Shown here one piece after another: positions 16,111-24,689 of a DNA stretch of 64,000 bases (positions are counted from its first letter, which is position 1; every line of letters begins with the position of its first letter). The stretch covers positions 1 to 64,000 of the forward strand of contig JAEWRY010000028.1 in NCBI GenBank assembly GCA_023459875.1, read 5' to 3'. A program made the position numbers and the translations under genes. The DNA comes from Bacillota bacterium (lineage in GTDB: Bacteria > Bacillota > Clostridia > Oscillospirales > Oscillospiraceae). The notes below the pieces were generated by a model. That model saw only the letters and a list, made by a program, of their open reading frames with translations, had not been told where the DNA came from and ran no database searches.

Positions 16111-16773
16111 ATGAATTTGTCCACGTTTTTTGATTTGACTTACGGAATGTTCCTTTTGGGCAGCGTGAAGGACGGAAAGCCGACGGGCTGTATTGTCAAC
16201 ACGGCCGTCCAGATCTCCAGCAAACCGCCCCTTCTGTCGGTCAGCGTGAGCCACAACAACTATACGAACAGTGTGATCAAGGAGTCCGGGCTGGCCTCAG
16301 TGAATATTTTGGCCCAGGGCGTCTCCATGGACGTCATCCGGACCTTCGGGTTCCAATCCGGCCGGGACACGGACAAGTTCGCGGGTGTGCCTTATATCCA
16401 GACGCCCGATGGTTTGCCCGTTCTGGAAGACGGCATCTGCGGCTGGTTTGAGTGTAAGGTAAGGGATACTGTGGAGCTGCCGGACTACACGCTGTTTATT
16501 CTGGAAGTCTTTGAGTGCGACCGGTTGGGAGAGCGTGTGGCCCCTATGACTTACGCTTACTACCAGATGGTGAAGAAGGGCGGCGTGCCAAAGAACGCTC
16601 CCGCGCACACCCTGCCCGAGGAAGAGGGTGGCCGTGCCGCCGGGCCGAAATACGTTTGTTCCGTTTGCGGCTATGAGTACGACAATTCCCAGGGCCCCTT
16701 CGAGTTTCTTCCCCCCGATTGGAAGTGCCCCCGCTGCGGCGCCCCCAAGTCGGCCTTTGTCGTAAAAACCTGA
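16111..16773 (+). CDS. hrb: Flavin reductase-rubredoxin fusion (high-molecular-weight rubredoxin)
   Basis: The 220-residue protein joins an FMN-binding flavin-reductase domain (about 1-150, with the TGCIVNTAVQISSKPPLLSVS substrate/flavin pattern) to a C-terminal rubredoxin (about 168-220) with two CxxCG knuckles, CSVCGYEYD and CPRCGAPKS. Such fusions in anaerobes (Moorella Hrb) pass electrons from NAD(P)H through FMN and rubredoxin to flavodiiron proteins that reduce oxygen or nitric oxide. It is cytoplasmic and monocistronic, with AAAGGAGTG upstream and a strong terminator downstream. It belongs to oxidative-stress defence, consistent with an anaerobe. Confidence 0.92.
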   Translation: MNLSTFFDLTYGMFLLGSVKDGKPTGCIVNTAVQISSKPPLLSVSVSHNNYTNSVIKESGLASVNILAQGVSMDVIRTFGFQSGRDTDKFAGVPYIQTPDGLPVLEDGICGWFECKVRDTVELPDYTLFILEVFECDRLGERVAPMTYAYYQMVKKGGVPKNAPAHTLPEEEGGRAAGPKYVCSVCGYEYDNSQGPFEFLPPDWKCPRCGAPKSAFVVKT

Positions 16774-16870
16774 TGGGGCAGGCGGCCGCTCACAACAGAA
16801 GCAAATATATCAATTGAAAAGTCGTTCGCGTTTTTATAACTCATATCAGGCGAATCGCCGGCTTCAGCGA

Positions 16871-16907
16871 AAATCCTTAGAACCCGCAGGGTTCTAAGGA
16901 TTTTTTT
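16871..16907 (+). terminator. Rho-independent terminator after hrb
   Basis: A perfect 15-base-pair stem (16871-16885 with 16889-16903) with a three-base loop, followed by T residues. It may also serve the convergent minus-strand gene. Confidence 0.9.
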
Positions 16908-16978
16908 ATTTCGGGTCCGACGATATCGACAATGGCAATGCCGCACTAGCCTCATAATTTCAGGGATAACCGGCAACC

Positions 16979-17557
16979 CTACAAAACCGCCATCGTCACG
17001 GAGATGCCGGCCATGACAAGGGGTAAGATAATCAGCGGAACCATACCGTCGATATAACCCGCGGTTAGCTCCAGCCGGTAATACAGCACATAGCAGATCA
17101 GACTGATCACCGCCGCAAACCCGATCACAACGCTCAGAATGACTGCCGCTTTGAGCCCAAACCGGCCTGCCCCATAGAGCGCGTCGATCTCCGACATCTC
17201 CATCATGGCCCAGCCGACGATCAGGATCAGTTCCGTCGTCACCTGCCGCTTGAAGAATAAGCTGGTAACCGCCAGCAGGACGAAGTATGCGGCAATCCCG
17301 CCCCATAGGATGGAATTCGTCGGAAACAGCTTTGCCTCATGAGGAATGGCACGCATTCCCTTTACTGTCAGCACCACGGCGGCGATTCCCGCCGCCGTGG
17401 CCGCGGCAAGCAGCAGTCCGGTTTGAAGCCCCTTGGATGGCGTATTGGGGTGAAAGGCCACGATCCACCACGCGAGATAAAATAAGCAGCAGACCATGAG
17501 CAGAATATTTCCCCAAAACAGTTCCCAGGTATGTAGATTAAAATTCATAAACGACAT
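16979..17557 (-). CDS. Integral membrane protein, about six helices
   Basis: A 192-residue hydrophobic protein starting at ATG 17557 after AGGGTGG; an upstream GTG at 17566 overlaps that site. About six membrane helices are visible (near 10-28, 40-58, 76-96, 102-118, 128-152 and 165-190), with no charged active-site pattern. It has no recognised family and stands alone between the convergent hrb gene and the AT-rich island. Base composition matches the host background rather than the island. Confidence 0.65.
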   Translation of the reverse strand: MSFMNFNLHTWELFWGNILLMVCCLFYLAWWIVAFHPNTPSKGLQTGLLLAAATAAGIAAVVLTVKGMRAIPHEAKLFPTNSILWGGIAAYFVLLAVTSLFFKRQVTTELILIVGWAMMEMSEIDALYGAGRFGLKAAVILSVVIGFAAVISLICYVLYYRLELTAGYIDGMVPLIILPLVMAGISVTMAVL

Positions 17558-17755
17558 GTTTACCACCCTGCATTCAAACGTACAAACTAAATGGGTTATT
17601 AGGTTGTATGGATAACAAGCAGTTCACCGTTTATAACATTTTGCGAATAAAAAACATAATGGACAGCCGACGCCCATCATAATATTGGTACTTATCTTCT
17701 GTTTCGACATACTGAAAATCATAAACATGATGGGAAGTAATCTGATAAAAGTATA

Positions 17756-18667
17756 TTAAACAGTCTTGCCTCTAATATATATTGGGTTTTCCGTGTCACT
17801 ATTTTCAAAAACAACTTCAGTGGTAGCATTGCATTCATCACATTTCAAGTATAACTTTTGTACAATGCCGTTTTCATCTGAAGCATCACCATTTATTGTT
17901 AATTTTTTGCTTTTACATACTGAACATTTATACTGTGAAATCGGATCGTACACTTTTTGTACTATATTTTCGTAGACTCCAACCAGAGATGTGCATAACA
18001 TTACACAAGTTGACGCTTCGTAAAATGTAGTGCTACTTGAATGTGTTGTTTTATTAATGTATTCCCATGTAGATTCTGTCAATTTTTTTATTATACTTCG
18101 ATAATCGGCGTTTTCAGAACCAATTAAATAAAATTGAATAAAAAGCTCAGATTTTCTCTTAAAGTTAGACTCTTGAGGCTGTTCATGTGCATCAGCCATA
18201 GTTGGATTATAAATATAATTTCCAAGCTCAATAAGTATTTCTCTGCATTGAACTCCTAACGACTGGAAGTCCTCGATTTCTTTAGCAGTATCTATTAATA
18301 AAGCAACATTTTTTAGCTTTCTCAGAAGCTGCGGGGCAATCTCTGCCCCCAGAGTTACTCTACGCACAAAAGCGTCTGGGTTGTACTTGTCATGAGAAGC
18401 ACTCATTCTTTGCATCAATCCCATGTGAAACGAATAAACCTCATCTGCCCCAAAATAATAGGCACTCTGCGGATATAAGTTCATTGGAACAGTGTCACCC
18501 TCTACTACCCACCAGTCTCCGTCTGTATCTGTTTTAACATTCCAAACGCAAACCGCTACTCCGAGATCATCAAAATTGTGTTCTGGCTTTGCACTTAAAA
18601 CTTTGCACTTATCTTGGCTTTGCCATTCAACATATTTTTTTACATCCTCAAATGTGCGTTCACCCAT
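17756..18667 (-). CDS. Unknown protein of AT-rich island with C-terminal zinc-binding motif
   Basis: A 303-residue protein co-transcribed with the upstream nuclease-like gene (13-base gap; GGGAGGA before the ATG). The C-terminal 60 residues hold two CxxC pairs, CSVCKSKK and, about 30 residues later, CDECNATTE, a zinc ribbon. The central part is helical. No catalytic motif was recognised. Base composition is strikingly AT-rich compared with the neighbours and codon use differs, pointing to horizontal transfer. Paired with an Mrr-like protein it may be part of a small defence system; that is inference. Confidence 0.6.
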   Translation of the reverse strand: MGERTFEDVKKYVEWQSQDKCKVLSAKPEHNFDDLGVAVCVWNVKTDTDGDWWVVEGDTVPMNLYPQSAYYFGADEVYSFHMGLMQRMSASHDKYNPDAFVRRVTLGAEIAPQLLRKLKNVALLIDTAKEIEDFQSLGVQCREILIELGNYIYNPTMADAHEQPQESNFKRKSELFIQFYLIGSENADYRSIIKKLTESTWEYINKTTHSSSTTFYEASTCVMLCTSLVGVYENIVQKVYDPISQYKCSVCKSKKLTINGDASDENGIVQKLYLKCDECNATTEVVFENSDTENPIYIRGKTV

Positions 18668-18680
18668 AATAGGGTCCTCC

Positions 18681-19640
18681 CTAAAATCGTCTATAGCGTT
18701 CTAACAAAGTTTGTATTTTTTCTCCATCAATAAAGATGAGATTGTTCTTCAAGGGGTAGTCTGTGATACCTTCTATAATTTTTTCAATTGCGTTTAGGGT
18801 GAACTTTCCGGATACAGCAATAATGAGTTTTGAAATTCTAACTCTATTTCGGGAATAAACATCGTAAAAAGGCATCTTAAATGCATCAATTGCTTGAGCA
18901 ACCAATTCATTCACATCACCGCTAGCACCACCGGAAACATCGCCATATTTTACTTGAACGCCATAATATTCATATTCATCAAACTCTGATCGTCTAGAAA
19001 AAGTTATATCTTTTCCATACTCTTTGTTTCCATGATTGTACTTCACATTAGAAAAGCCTAAATTACGGAATAGCGGGAGTAGTATTTTTATCGTAAAGTC
19101 ACTCTCTTTGTTGCAGTTTTTTATTTTTTCAAACGGTGAACCTAGAGCGATATCCGTGGCACCATCTATTTCAGCATATGTTTGATCGATAGCCTGTAGC
19201 AACTCTTTGAATGTTCCCACTTCAACTTCACAAGAGTAGACTAAGCTGATATATGCTCCATCATCGTCAAATTGTTCAAGGTTAATATCACCTAAGTTTT
19301 TGTTCCTGTCCAAAATAATATCTCGCCTTGTTTCCATCCAAAGCTTTAAGCCAACAGGTGCGTCCCAGTATTTTCTTGTCATTGTTTCATCAAAGGAGAC
19401 GTTGAACTTATTCTTGGAAAGTAGTGTACACCTTGTTGGGACATTGTGTGTCATGATAACATTCTCACTAATATCGTCACACAACTCGATGGTTATTCCT
19501 TGTGGGAAATCGTCAATATTCTGTTCAAGCAAGGCGCGTATTGGAATGATAATCAGGTTATCCTCTTCCGTGTCAAAATGCTCACCATCTATAATAATTG
19601 CGCAAAGATCCTTCTCTTCATAAACAACTTCAACGCTCAC
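18681..19640 (-). CDS. Mrr-like restriction endonuclease-fold protein
   Basis: A 319-residue protein, GTG start preceded by GGAGGGG. The N-terminal 170 residues are of unknown fold. Residues about 175-290 look like a PD-(D/E)xK nuclease of the Mrr type: LLPLFRNLGFSNVKYN, then KEYGKDITF with the metal-binding Asp, then YYGVQVKYG giving the QxK half of the motif, followed by VAQAIDAFKMPF. Such domains cut DNA, often modified DNA. AT-rich like its partner. A role in defence is likely from family and setting, but the target cannot be told. Confidence 0.65.
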   Translation of the reverse strand: MSVEVVYEEKDLCAIIIDGEHFDTEEDNLIIIPIRALLEQNIDDFPQGITIELCDDISENVIMTHNVPTRCTLLSKNKFNVSFDETMTRKYWDAPVGLKLWMETRRDIILDRNKNLGDINLEQFDDDGAYISLVYSCEVEVGTFKELLQAIDQTYAEIDGATDIALGSPFEKIKNCNKESDFTIKILLPLFRNLGFSNVKYNHGNKEYGKDITFSRRSEFDEYEYYGVQVKYGDVSGGASGDVNELVAQAIDAFKMPFYDVYSRNRVRISKLIIAVSGKFTLNAIEKIIEGITDYPLKNNLIFIDGEKIQTLLERYRRF

Positions 19641-20107
19641 ATAACCCCTCCATAATAGCCGTCAAAACACATTACATAATTTTTATATAAACTTAACTTC
19701 GCATAATTGCTATAATGAAAAACATCCTGAATAATCGGTTCACATTAAGCCGTTAATGTTTTCTATATTATACCGCGAGAGCTTCCACAAAACAACAAAA
19801 TGGCAAATAATATCCTAAATCCCCCTCCGTATATGGCCGAAGGCCAATATGGTTTAGCTTACCGCCAGGTGTGCAAAGGTTCCTCGCGTCATGCCCGGGA
19901 TGACGCTGCCCTCCCGTTTCTTAAGCTGTCCTCCCTGCGGCCGCAGGGGGGTTATTGTTTTTTCCCGTTTTTTCCGCACCGCCCTTACAAATTAACGGAA
20001 ACGGCAAAAACCGAGACATATTTGCGGGGCAAGCCTAATACATCTATCCATGACAGCGGGACTACCTTTCCCTTAGCAAAATTTAAGATTTTCGGGAGGA
20101 AGAAAGA
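19641..20107. other. Intergenic region between AT-rich island and inositol operon
   Basis: The part nearest the nuclease gene is AT-rich. Further on are the inverted repeat CGTCAT-N7-ATGACG (around 19888-19906) and a hairpin CCCTGC-GGCC-GCAGGG (19933-19948) with a nearby T-rich stretch. The hairpin could terminate or attenuate transcription entering the operon. No convincing gene or consensus promoter is seen. Confidence 0.45.
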
Positions 20108-21184
20108 ATGGGACAGAAGAAAATCAGGCTTGCCCTCATGGGCGTGGGCAATTGCTCCGCCTCTTTGGTGGAAGGCATCCAGTTTTATAAAAACGAGGAG
20201 ATCGCCGGAAAGTACGGGGGCCTGATGCACTACGACGTTGGCGGCTATGAGCCGGGAGATATCCAGGTTGTACTGGGATTCGACATCGATTCCAAAAAGG
20301 TGGGCAGGGACGTGAGCGAGGCCATCCGGGAAAAGCCCAACTGTGCCTTTAAAATTGCGGATGTGCCCTTCCTGGACGCACCCGTCCTGAGAGGACCCAC
20401 CCTGGATGGTGCGCCGGAGCATCTGCGCCATTACTACGGCAAGGAGTATTACTCTGTTGACGATAACCAGGAGCCCGCCGATGTAGTCCAGGCCCTCGTC
20501 GATTACAAGGTGGACATCATTCTCATTAACCTGCCCACCGGCTCGGCCCAGGCCGCCCGTTTCTACGTGGACTGCGCCAAAAAAGCGGGATGCGGCGTTG
20601 TGAACGGCATCCCCGAATTTCTCGCCTCCGACCCCGCCGTTGCCGCCGGCTGCGCCGAGGCGGGCATCCCCATTTTGGGGGATGACTGGAAGTCCCAGAT
20701 CGGCGCCACCATCATCCACAGGGCCCTGGCAAAGCTCTTCGAGGACCGGGGTATCCGCATCGACAAGTCCTACCAGCTCAACTTTGCGGGCAACACCGAC
20801 TTTATTAATCTGGTGATGCGCGGCGAGAGCAAGCACGTCTCCAAGCACGACGCCATCTCCTCCATTCTGCAGAATAAGGACACGAAAATCGCCCCGGGCT
20901 TTGCCTTCGTGGACAACCAGGGCGACCAGAAAACCGCCCAAATCTACATGGAAGGGGCCAAGTTCGGAAACGCCCCGGTGAAGCTTCTCCTCCATCTGGA
21001 GGTGGAGGACTCCCCCAACTCAGGCGGCATTTCCATCGACGCGGTGCGCTGCTGCATGCTGGCCAGGGAGCGCGGCATCTCAGGCGCCGTCATTGAGCCT
21101 TCCTCCTATTTCTTCAAGCACCCGCCCGTGCAGTACATCGACGAGGTCTGCAAGGAGAAGGTCGACGCGTTTATCCGGGGATAG
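20108..21184 (+). CDS. ino1: Inositol-3-phosphate synthase
   Basis: The 358-residue protein matches the short prokaryotic (actinobacterial/archaeal) inositol-phosphate synthase family: LALMGVGNCSASLVEG as the NAD-binding start, FDIDSKKVG, the central NLPTGSAQAARFYVDCA, VNGIPEFLASDP, GDDWKSQIGAT, LNFAGNTDF and the C-terminal EDSPNSGG. The enzyme converts glucose 6-phosphate to inositol 1-phosphate (3-phosphate) using bound NAD. It is rare in Firmicutes. It is first in an operon with a sugar kinase, oxidoreductase and ABC importer, so it may serve inositol-phosphate interconversion rather than lipid synthesis. GGGAGGAAG precedes the start. Confidence 0.88.
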   Translation: MGQKKIRLALMGVGNCSASLVEGIQFYKNEEIAGKYGGLMHYDVGGYEPGDIQVVLGFDIDSKKVGRDVSEAIREKPNCAFKIADVPFLDAPVLRGPTLDGAPEHLRHYYGKEYYSVDDNQEPADVVQALVDYKVDIILINLPTGSAQAARFYVDCAKKAGCGVVNGIPEFLASDPAVAAGCAEAGIPILGDDWKSQIGATIIHRALAKLFEDRGIRIDKSYQLNFAGNTDFINLVMRGESKHVSKHDAISSILQNKDTKIAPGFAFVDNQGDQKTAQIYMEGAKFGNAPVKLLLHLEVEDSPNSGGISIDAVRCCMLARERGISGAVIEPSSYFFKHPPVQYIDEVCKEKVDAFIRG

Positions 21185-21213
21185 AACCCCGTACCGGGAG
21201 GCGGAGAGAAAAG

Positions 21214-22167
21214 ATGAATTGGAGAACGCGTTTTTCCGCTGCGGAGAAAAAAGTCGATATCGTCGTCATCGGAACGATTCTAAAGGAAATTGTACACTTC
21301 CCCGACGGCCGCGAAATCGGGCCGGTCATCGGGAGCCCGGTGGCGTATTCCAGCCTGGTCATGGCCGCTCAGGGCGTGAACGTGGGCATTGTCACCTATT
21401 ACGGCGGCGATATGCCCGAAATCATCGGAGAGCTGGACATGCTCGACAGGCGCAACATGATGCCCTGGGAGCACACGACCACCAATATGCTCATGTACCG
21501 GGAGGATGGGACAAAGTACATAAATTATATCAAGAAAGCTCCCCCGATCCGCTACCGGGATATCTGCCGCGCCTTCCGGGCCTGCCGGTATTTCAAAATC
21601 TGCCCCATGGACTACGAGGTGGAACCCAAGCTGGCGAGACGTTTGTATCGCGAGGGCAAAACGGTTTTCGTGGACCTTGGGGGATACGGCGGCGCCACCA
21701 GCGACGTGCGCTACTCGGTGGAGGACGCCTACGGATACAAGGTCGTCTCCACGCTCTGCAAAAACAGCACCATTGTCAAGGCCAGCCAGGAGGATTTGGC
21801 CTCCATCGTCCCCGGAAGAACCGCCGAAGAGGCGGCCCGGTACCTGCTGGAGCTGGGGGCGCGCACCGCCGTCGTCACCTGCGGCGGCAGCGGTGCCTTT
21901 TACAGCCAGGCGGGACGGGAACCCGTCTGGTTCAGGCCCTTCAAAGCCGTGAGCGAGGAGGCAAACGGCAAACTGGATATGACCGGAGCCGGGGACTCCT
22001 TCGGGGGAGGCTTTATGGCGTCCTACATCCAAAACGGCGATATAAACGCCGCCATGGCAAACGGCAACTGCACCGCCTCCCTGGTGATTCAGCGTTCGGG
22101 CGGCTGCACCTTCAAGCGGATGCCCACCCGGGAGCGCATCGCCCGCCGTGCGGCGACGGGGGAGTAG
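21214..22167 (+). CDS. PfkB-family carbohydrate kinase
   Basis: A 317-residue ribokinase-fold kinase. The C-terminal signature DMTGAGDSFGGGF (about 252-264) holds the catalytic Asp and anion hole, and the VVTCGGSGAFY segment before it fits the ATP site. The N-terminal lid (GSPVAYSSLVMAAQG) is typical. The substrate is unknown; beside inositol-phosphate synthase and a sugar importer, an inositol or related polyol is plausible. Spacing to ino1 is 29 bases. Confidence 0.8.
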   Translation: MNWRTRFSAAEKKVDIVVIGTILKEIVHFPDGREIGPVIGSPVAYSSLVMAAQGVNVGIVTYYGGDMPEIIGELDMLDRRNMMPWEHTTTNMLMYREDGTKYINYIKKAPPIRYRDICRAFRACRYFKICPMDYEVEPKLARRLYREGKTVFVDLGGYGGATSDVRYSVEDAYGYKVVSTLCKNSTIVKASQEDLASIVPGRTAEEAARYLLELGARTAVVTCGGSGAFYSQAGREPVWFRPFKAVSEEANGKLDMTGAGDSFGGGFMASYIQNGDINAAMANGNCTASLVIQRSGGCTFKRMPTRERIARRAATGE

Positions 22168-22252
22168 GGGAGTGAGACCCAACCGGGGTGGGACGAAAAC
22201 CGGAAACCCCCAGGACTATCTGAAAACATAAAGGAATAAAGGAGGAAATCGT

Positions 22253-23428
22253 ATGGCACAAATCGGCGTAGGCATCATCGGCGCGGGCTCCATTGCCGAC
22301 ATCGGCCACTGCCCGTCCATTCGGGCCCTTCCCAACGCGAAGCTTGTGGCCCTGTGCGACTCCAATGAGGAGATCCTCGGGAGGATGGCGAAGAAGTGGG
22401 AACCGGAAAAGACATATTCCAATTATGAAGACCTGCTGGAGGACAAGGACATCGAGGCGGTGATCATCGCCTCGCCCAACCGCTTCCACGCCCAGCAGGC
22501 CATCGACGCCATGCGGGCGAAGAAAAACGTCATTGTGGAAAAGCCCTTTGCCTGCACCCACGAAGAGGCCTGGAAGATGGTGGAGGTCTGCCACAAAGAG
22601 GGCGTGCTCCTCATGGCGGGCACCAACCAGCGTTTCTGGGCGCAGAACATCATTGCGCACGACCTGATTTCAGACGGCTTCATCGGAAAACCCATGATGG
22701 GCCGCTCCTCCCTGCATGAGAGCTGGAACCTCTACCATGAGCAGCTTTCCTTCACCGATTTCCGCGCGAAGCCCTTCGAGGCCGGCGCGGGCGCGCTCTT
22801 CGACCTGGGCGCCCACAGGACCGATCTGCTTATCTACCTCATGAACGCCATGCCCAAACGTGTGGTCGGCATGATCAAGCGCCTTGTGACGCCGGAGGAG
22901 TACACCCCCCTGGACGACTCCTTCTGGATCATGATTGAGTTCGACAACGGAGCCACCGGTATCGTGAGCGGCGACCGGTACTCCCCGGCGGTCTCCAATA
23001 TCTCGGAAGTGTACGGCAGCGACGGCACCATCTTTACCGGCTCCGAGGCCACGAACCCCTTTCAGAGCGCGCCGCTGGCCGTCTTCACCAGCAAGAACTT
23101 CCGCCAGGAGGAGCTGCCCGCCATCATCAAGGATTACCGCTATCCCCAGCTCTTCTGGTCCGAGGATATCATGCAGCCCGACGGCTTTGTCCCTAAGCGC
23201 TGGGTGCCTGTCTACCCGCCCCGGGGCTGGGCCTACAAGTCCATGCTGGAGCACTTCCTGGACTGCATAGAAAAGGGCGTGACCCCCTCCCTGACGCCCG
23301 AGGTCAGCGCCATGGTGACAGACGTGCTCATCGGCGCGTACAAATCCATGGAGACTGGGTCCTGGGTCGATCTGCCCCTCACCGAGGAATATATCGTCCC
23401 GGGCTACAGCGCCCCCGGTATCCGCTGA
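22253..23428 (+). CDS. Gfo/Idh/MocA-family oxidoreductase
   Basis: The 391-residue protein has an N-terminal Rossmann fold (GVGIIGAGSIADIGH; later LCDSNEE) and the family motif VEKPFACTHEEA near 100-111, with the catalytic lysine in EKP. The second domain carries GAGALFDLGAHRTDLLIYL with the conserved DLGxH. These enzymes oxidise or reduce sugars and inositols using NAD(P). In this operon an inositol 2-dehydrogenase-like role is likely but not proven. AAAGGAGGAAA precedes the ATG. Confidence 0.85.
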   Translation: MAQIGVGIIGAGSIADIGHCPSIRALPNAKLVALCDSNEEILGRMAKKWEPEKTYSNYEDLLEDKDIEAVIIASPNRFHAQQAIDAMRAKKNVIVEKPFACTHEEAWKMVEVCHKEGVLLMAGTNQRFWAQNIIAHDLISDGFIGKPMMGRSSLHESWNLYHEQLSFTDFRAKPFEAGAGALFDLGAHRTDLLIYLMNAMPKRVVGMIKRLVTPEEYTPLDDSFWIMIEFDNGATGIVSGDRYSPAVSNISEVYGSDGTIFTGSEATNPFQSAPLAVFTSKNFRQEELPAIIKDYRYPQLFWSEDIMQPDGFVPKRWVPVYPPRGWAYKSMLEHFLDCIEKGVTPSLTPEVSAMVTDVLIGAYKSMETGSWVDLPLTEEYIVPGYSAPGIR

Positions 23429-23503
23429 TTCCTTCCCTTATGCGCCGCCATCCGCACAAACCTCAGGGTGGTTCATTAATAAGATTTTTGAGGAGGTAAA
23501 GAA

Positions 23504-24598
23504 ATGAAGAAAATAATCGCGCTGTCTCTGGCCCTTGCGCTGGCGCTCGGGCTCTGCGCCTGCGGCTCCAGCACCCCCGCCGCCTCGCCCGCGGCTTCCC
23601 CTACGGCTTCCGCAGCCCCCACCGCGACCGCCAAGCCCATTGTGACCGGGCTCATCGGCTTCTCTTTCCCCACCAGCAACAACGAATTCTGGCAGTACTG
23701 CATCAACTACTTTGAGGAAGCCTGCAAGCAGCTCGGCTGCGAGGGTTACTACGACGACTGCAACAACGACACCGCCGAGCAGCTCACCGATGTGGAGGCC
23801 ATGATCTCCAAGGGAATCAAAGCGCTGATCCTGGCGCCCCAGGACAGCTCCGTATGCGCGGGTATCTGCGGTATCTGCGCCAAGGCCGGTATCCCCGTGG
23901 TCATCATCGACCGCACCCCCAGCAATGACGTGACAGTCGGCAAGGATTACATCACCTTCATCGGACCCGACGACGAAACCTGCGGCTACAACCAGGCCGT
24001 CGCGCTCATCAAGGCGGGGGCCACCAAGCTCGTGGCCATCGTGGGCTACAAGGGCACCTCCGTGGCCGAGGGCCGCTACGCCGGACTCCAGAAGGCGCTC
24101 AAGGAATATCCCAACGTGAAGCTCCTGGGCGAGGAGTGGCCGGGCGAAAATCAGGACGAGGGCGACCAGGCCTTCCGCAACCTCTACTCGGCCTATCCCG
24201 ATCTGAACGGCGTCTGGTGTTATAACGACTCCCACGGCCTGGCCGTAGCAAACGTGAAGCAGGAATACGGCATTCAGGCTAAAGTAGTTTCCGGCGGCAT
24301 GGACGGCCTGTCCCCCGCTGTGGACGCCATTAAGGCAGGAACCATGTCCCTCACCTCCGGCGGCCACTACATGATGCCCGCCATGGCAGCCGTCATCCTC
24401 TTCGACGCCATGAACGGCGTGAAGTACGACGGCGCCGCAGCCACCAAGCTGACCCTCATGGTCATCACCAAGGACACCGCCGACGATTATCTGAAGAACT
24501 ACATCAACAGCACCGAGACCATCGACTGGGCCTCCAGAAGCAAGACGCTCAACGCCGGCGCCGTGTACGATTTCGCCACCCTCTTCAGCAAGAAGTAA
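23504..24598 (+). CDS. Sugar ABC transporter substrate-binding lipoprotein
   Basis: The 364-residue protein begins with a lipoprotein signal (MKKIIALSLALALALGLCACG; lipobox around LCAC) and an Ala/Pro/Ser/Thr linker to about residue 46. It continues as a type I periplasmic-binding fold of the RbsB/inositol-binding family: GLIGFSFPTSNNEFW, KALILAPQDSS, VVIIDRTPSND, ATKLVAIVGYKGTSVAEGRYAGLQKAL. It delivers a monosaccharide or inositol-type ligand to the permease encoded downstream. A strong TGAGGAGGT site fits its expected high level. Confidence 0.88.
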   Translation: MKKIIALSLALALALGLCACGSSTPAASPAASPTASAAPTATAKPIVTGLIGFSFPTSNNEFWQYCINYFEEACKQLGCEGYYDDCNNDTAEQLTDVEAMISKGIKALILAPQDSSVCAGICGICAKAGIPVVIIDRTPSNDVTVGKDYITFIGPDDETCGYNQAVALIKAGATKLVAIVGYKGTSVAEGRYAGLQKALKEYPNVKLLGEEWPGENQDEGDQAFRNLYSAYPDLNGVWCYNDSHGLAVANVKQEYGIQAKVVSGGMDGLSPAVDAIKAGTMSLTSGGHYMMPAMAAVILFDAMNGVKYDGAAATKLTLMVITKDTADDYLKNYINSTETIDWASRSKTLNAGAVYDFATLFSKK

Positions 24599-24621
24599 AC
24601 TGAAAACTTATAACACAGCGG

Positions 24622-24656
24622 AGCCCCCGGCCCCCCAGACCCCCCCCGCCGCCCCC
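24622..24656. repeat. C-rich tract between binding protein and ATPase genes
   Basis: A strongly skewed run of C blocks, interrupted mainly by GG, AGA and GCCG, lies in the gap before the ATPase gene. It could set transcript stability or be an assembly-sensitive site. Confidence 0.7.
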
Positions 24657-24689
24657 GGATGGAGTACGGCGGGATTGGGAGGATCGCAG

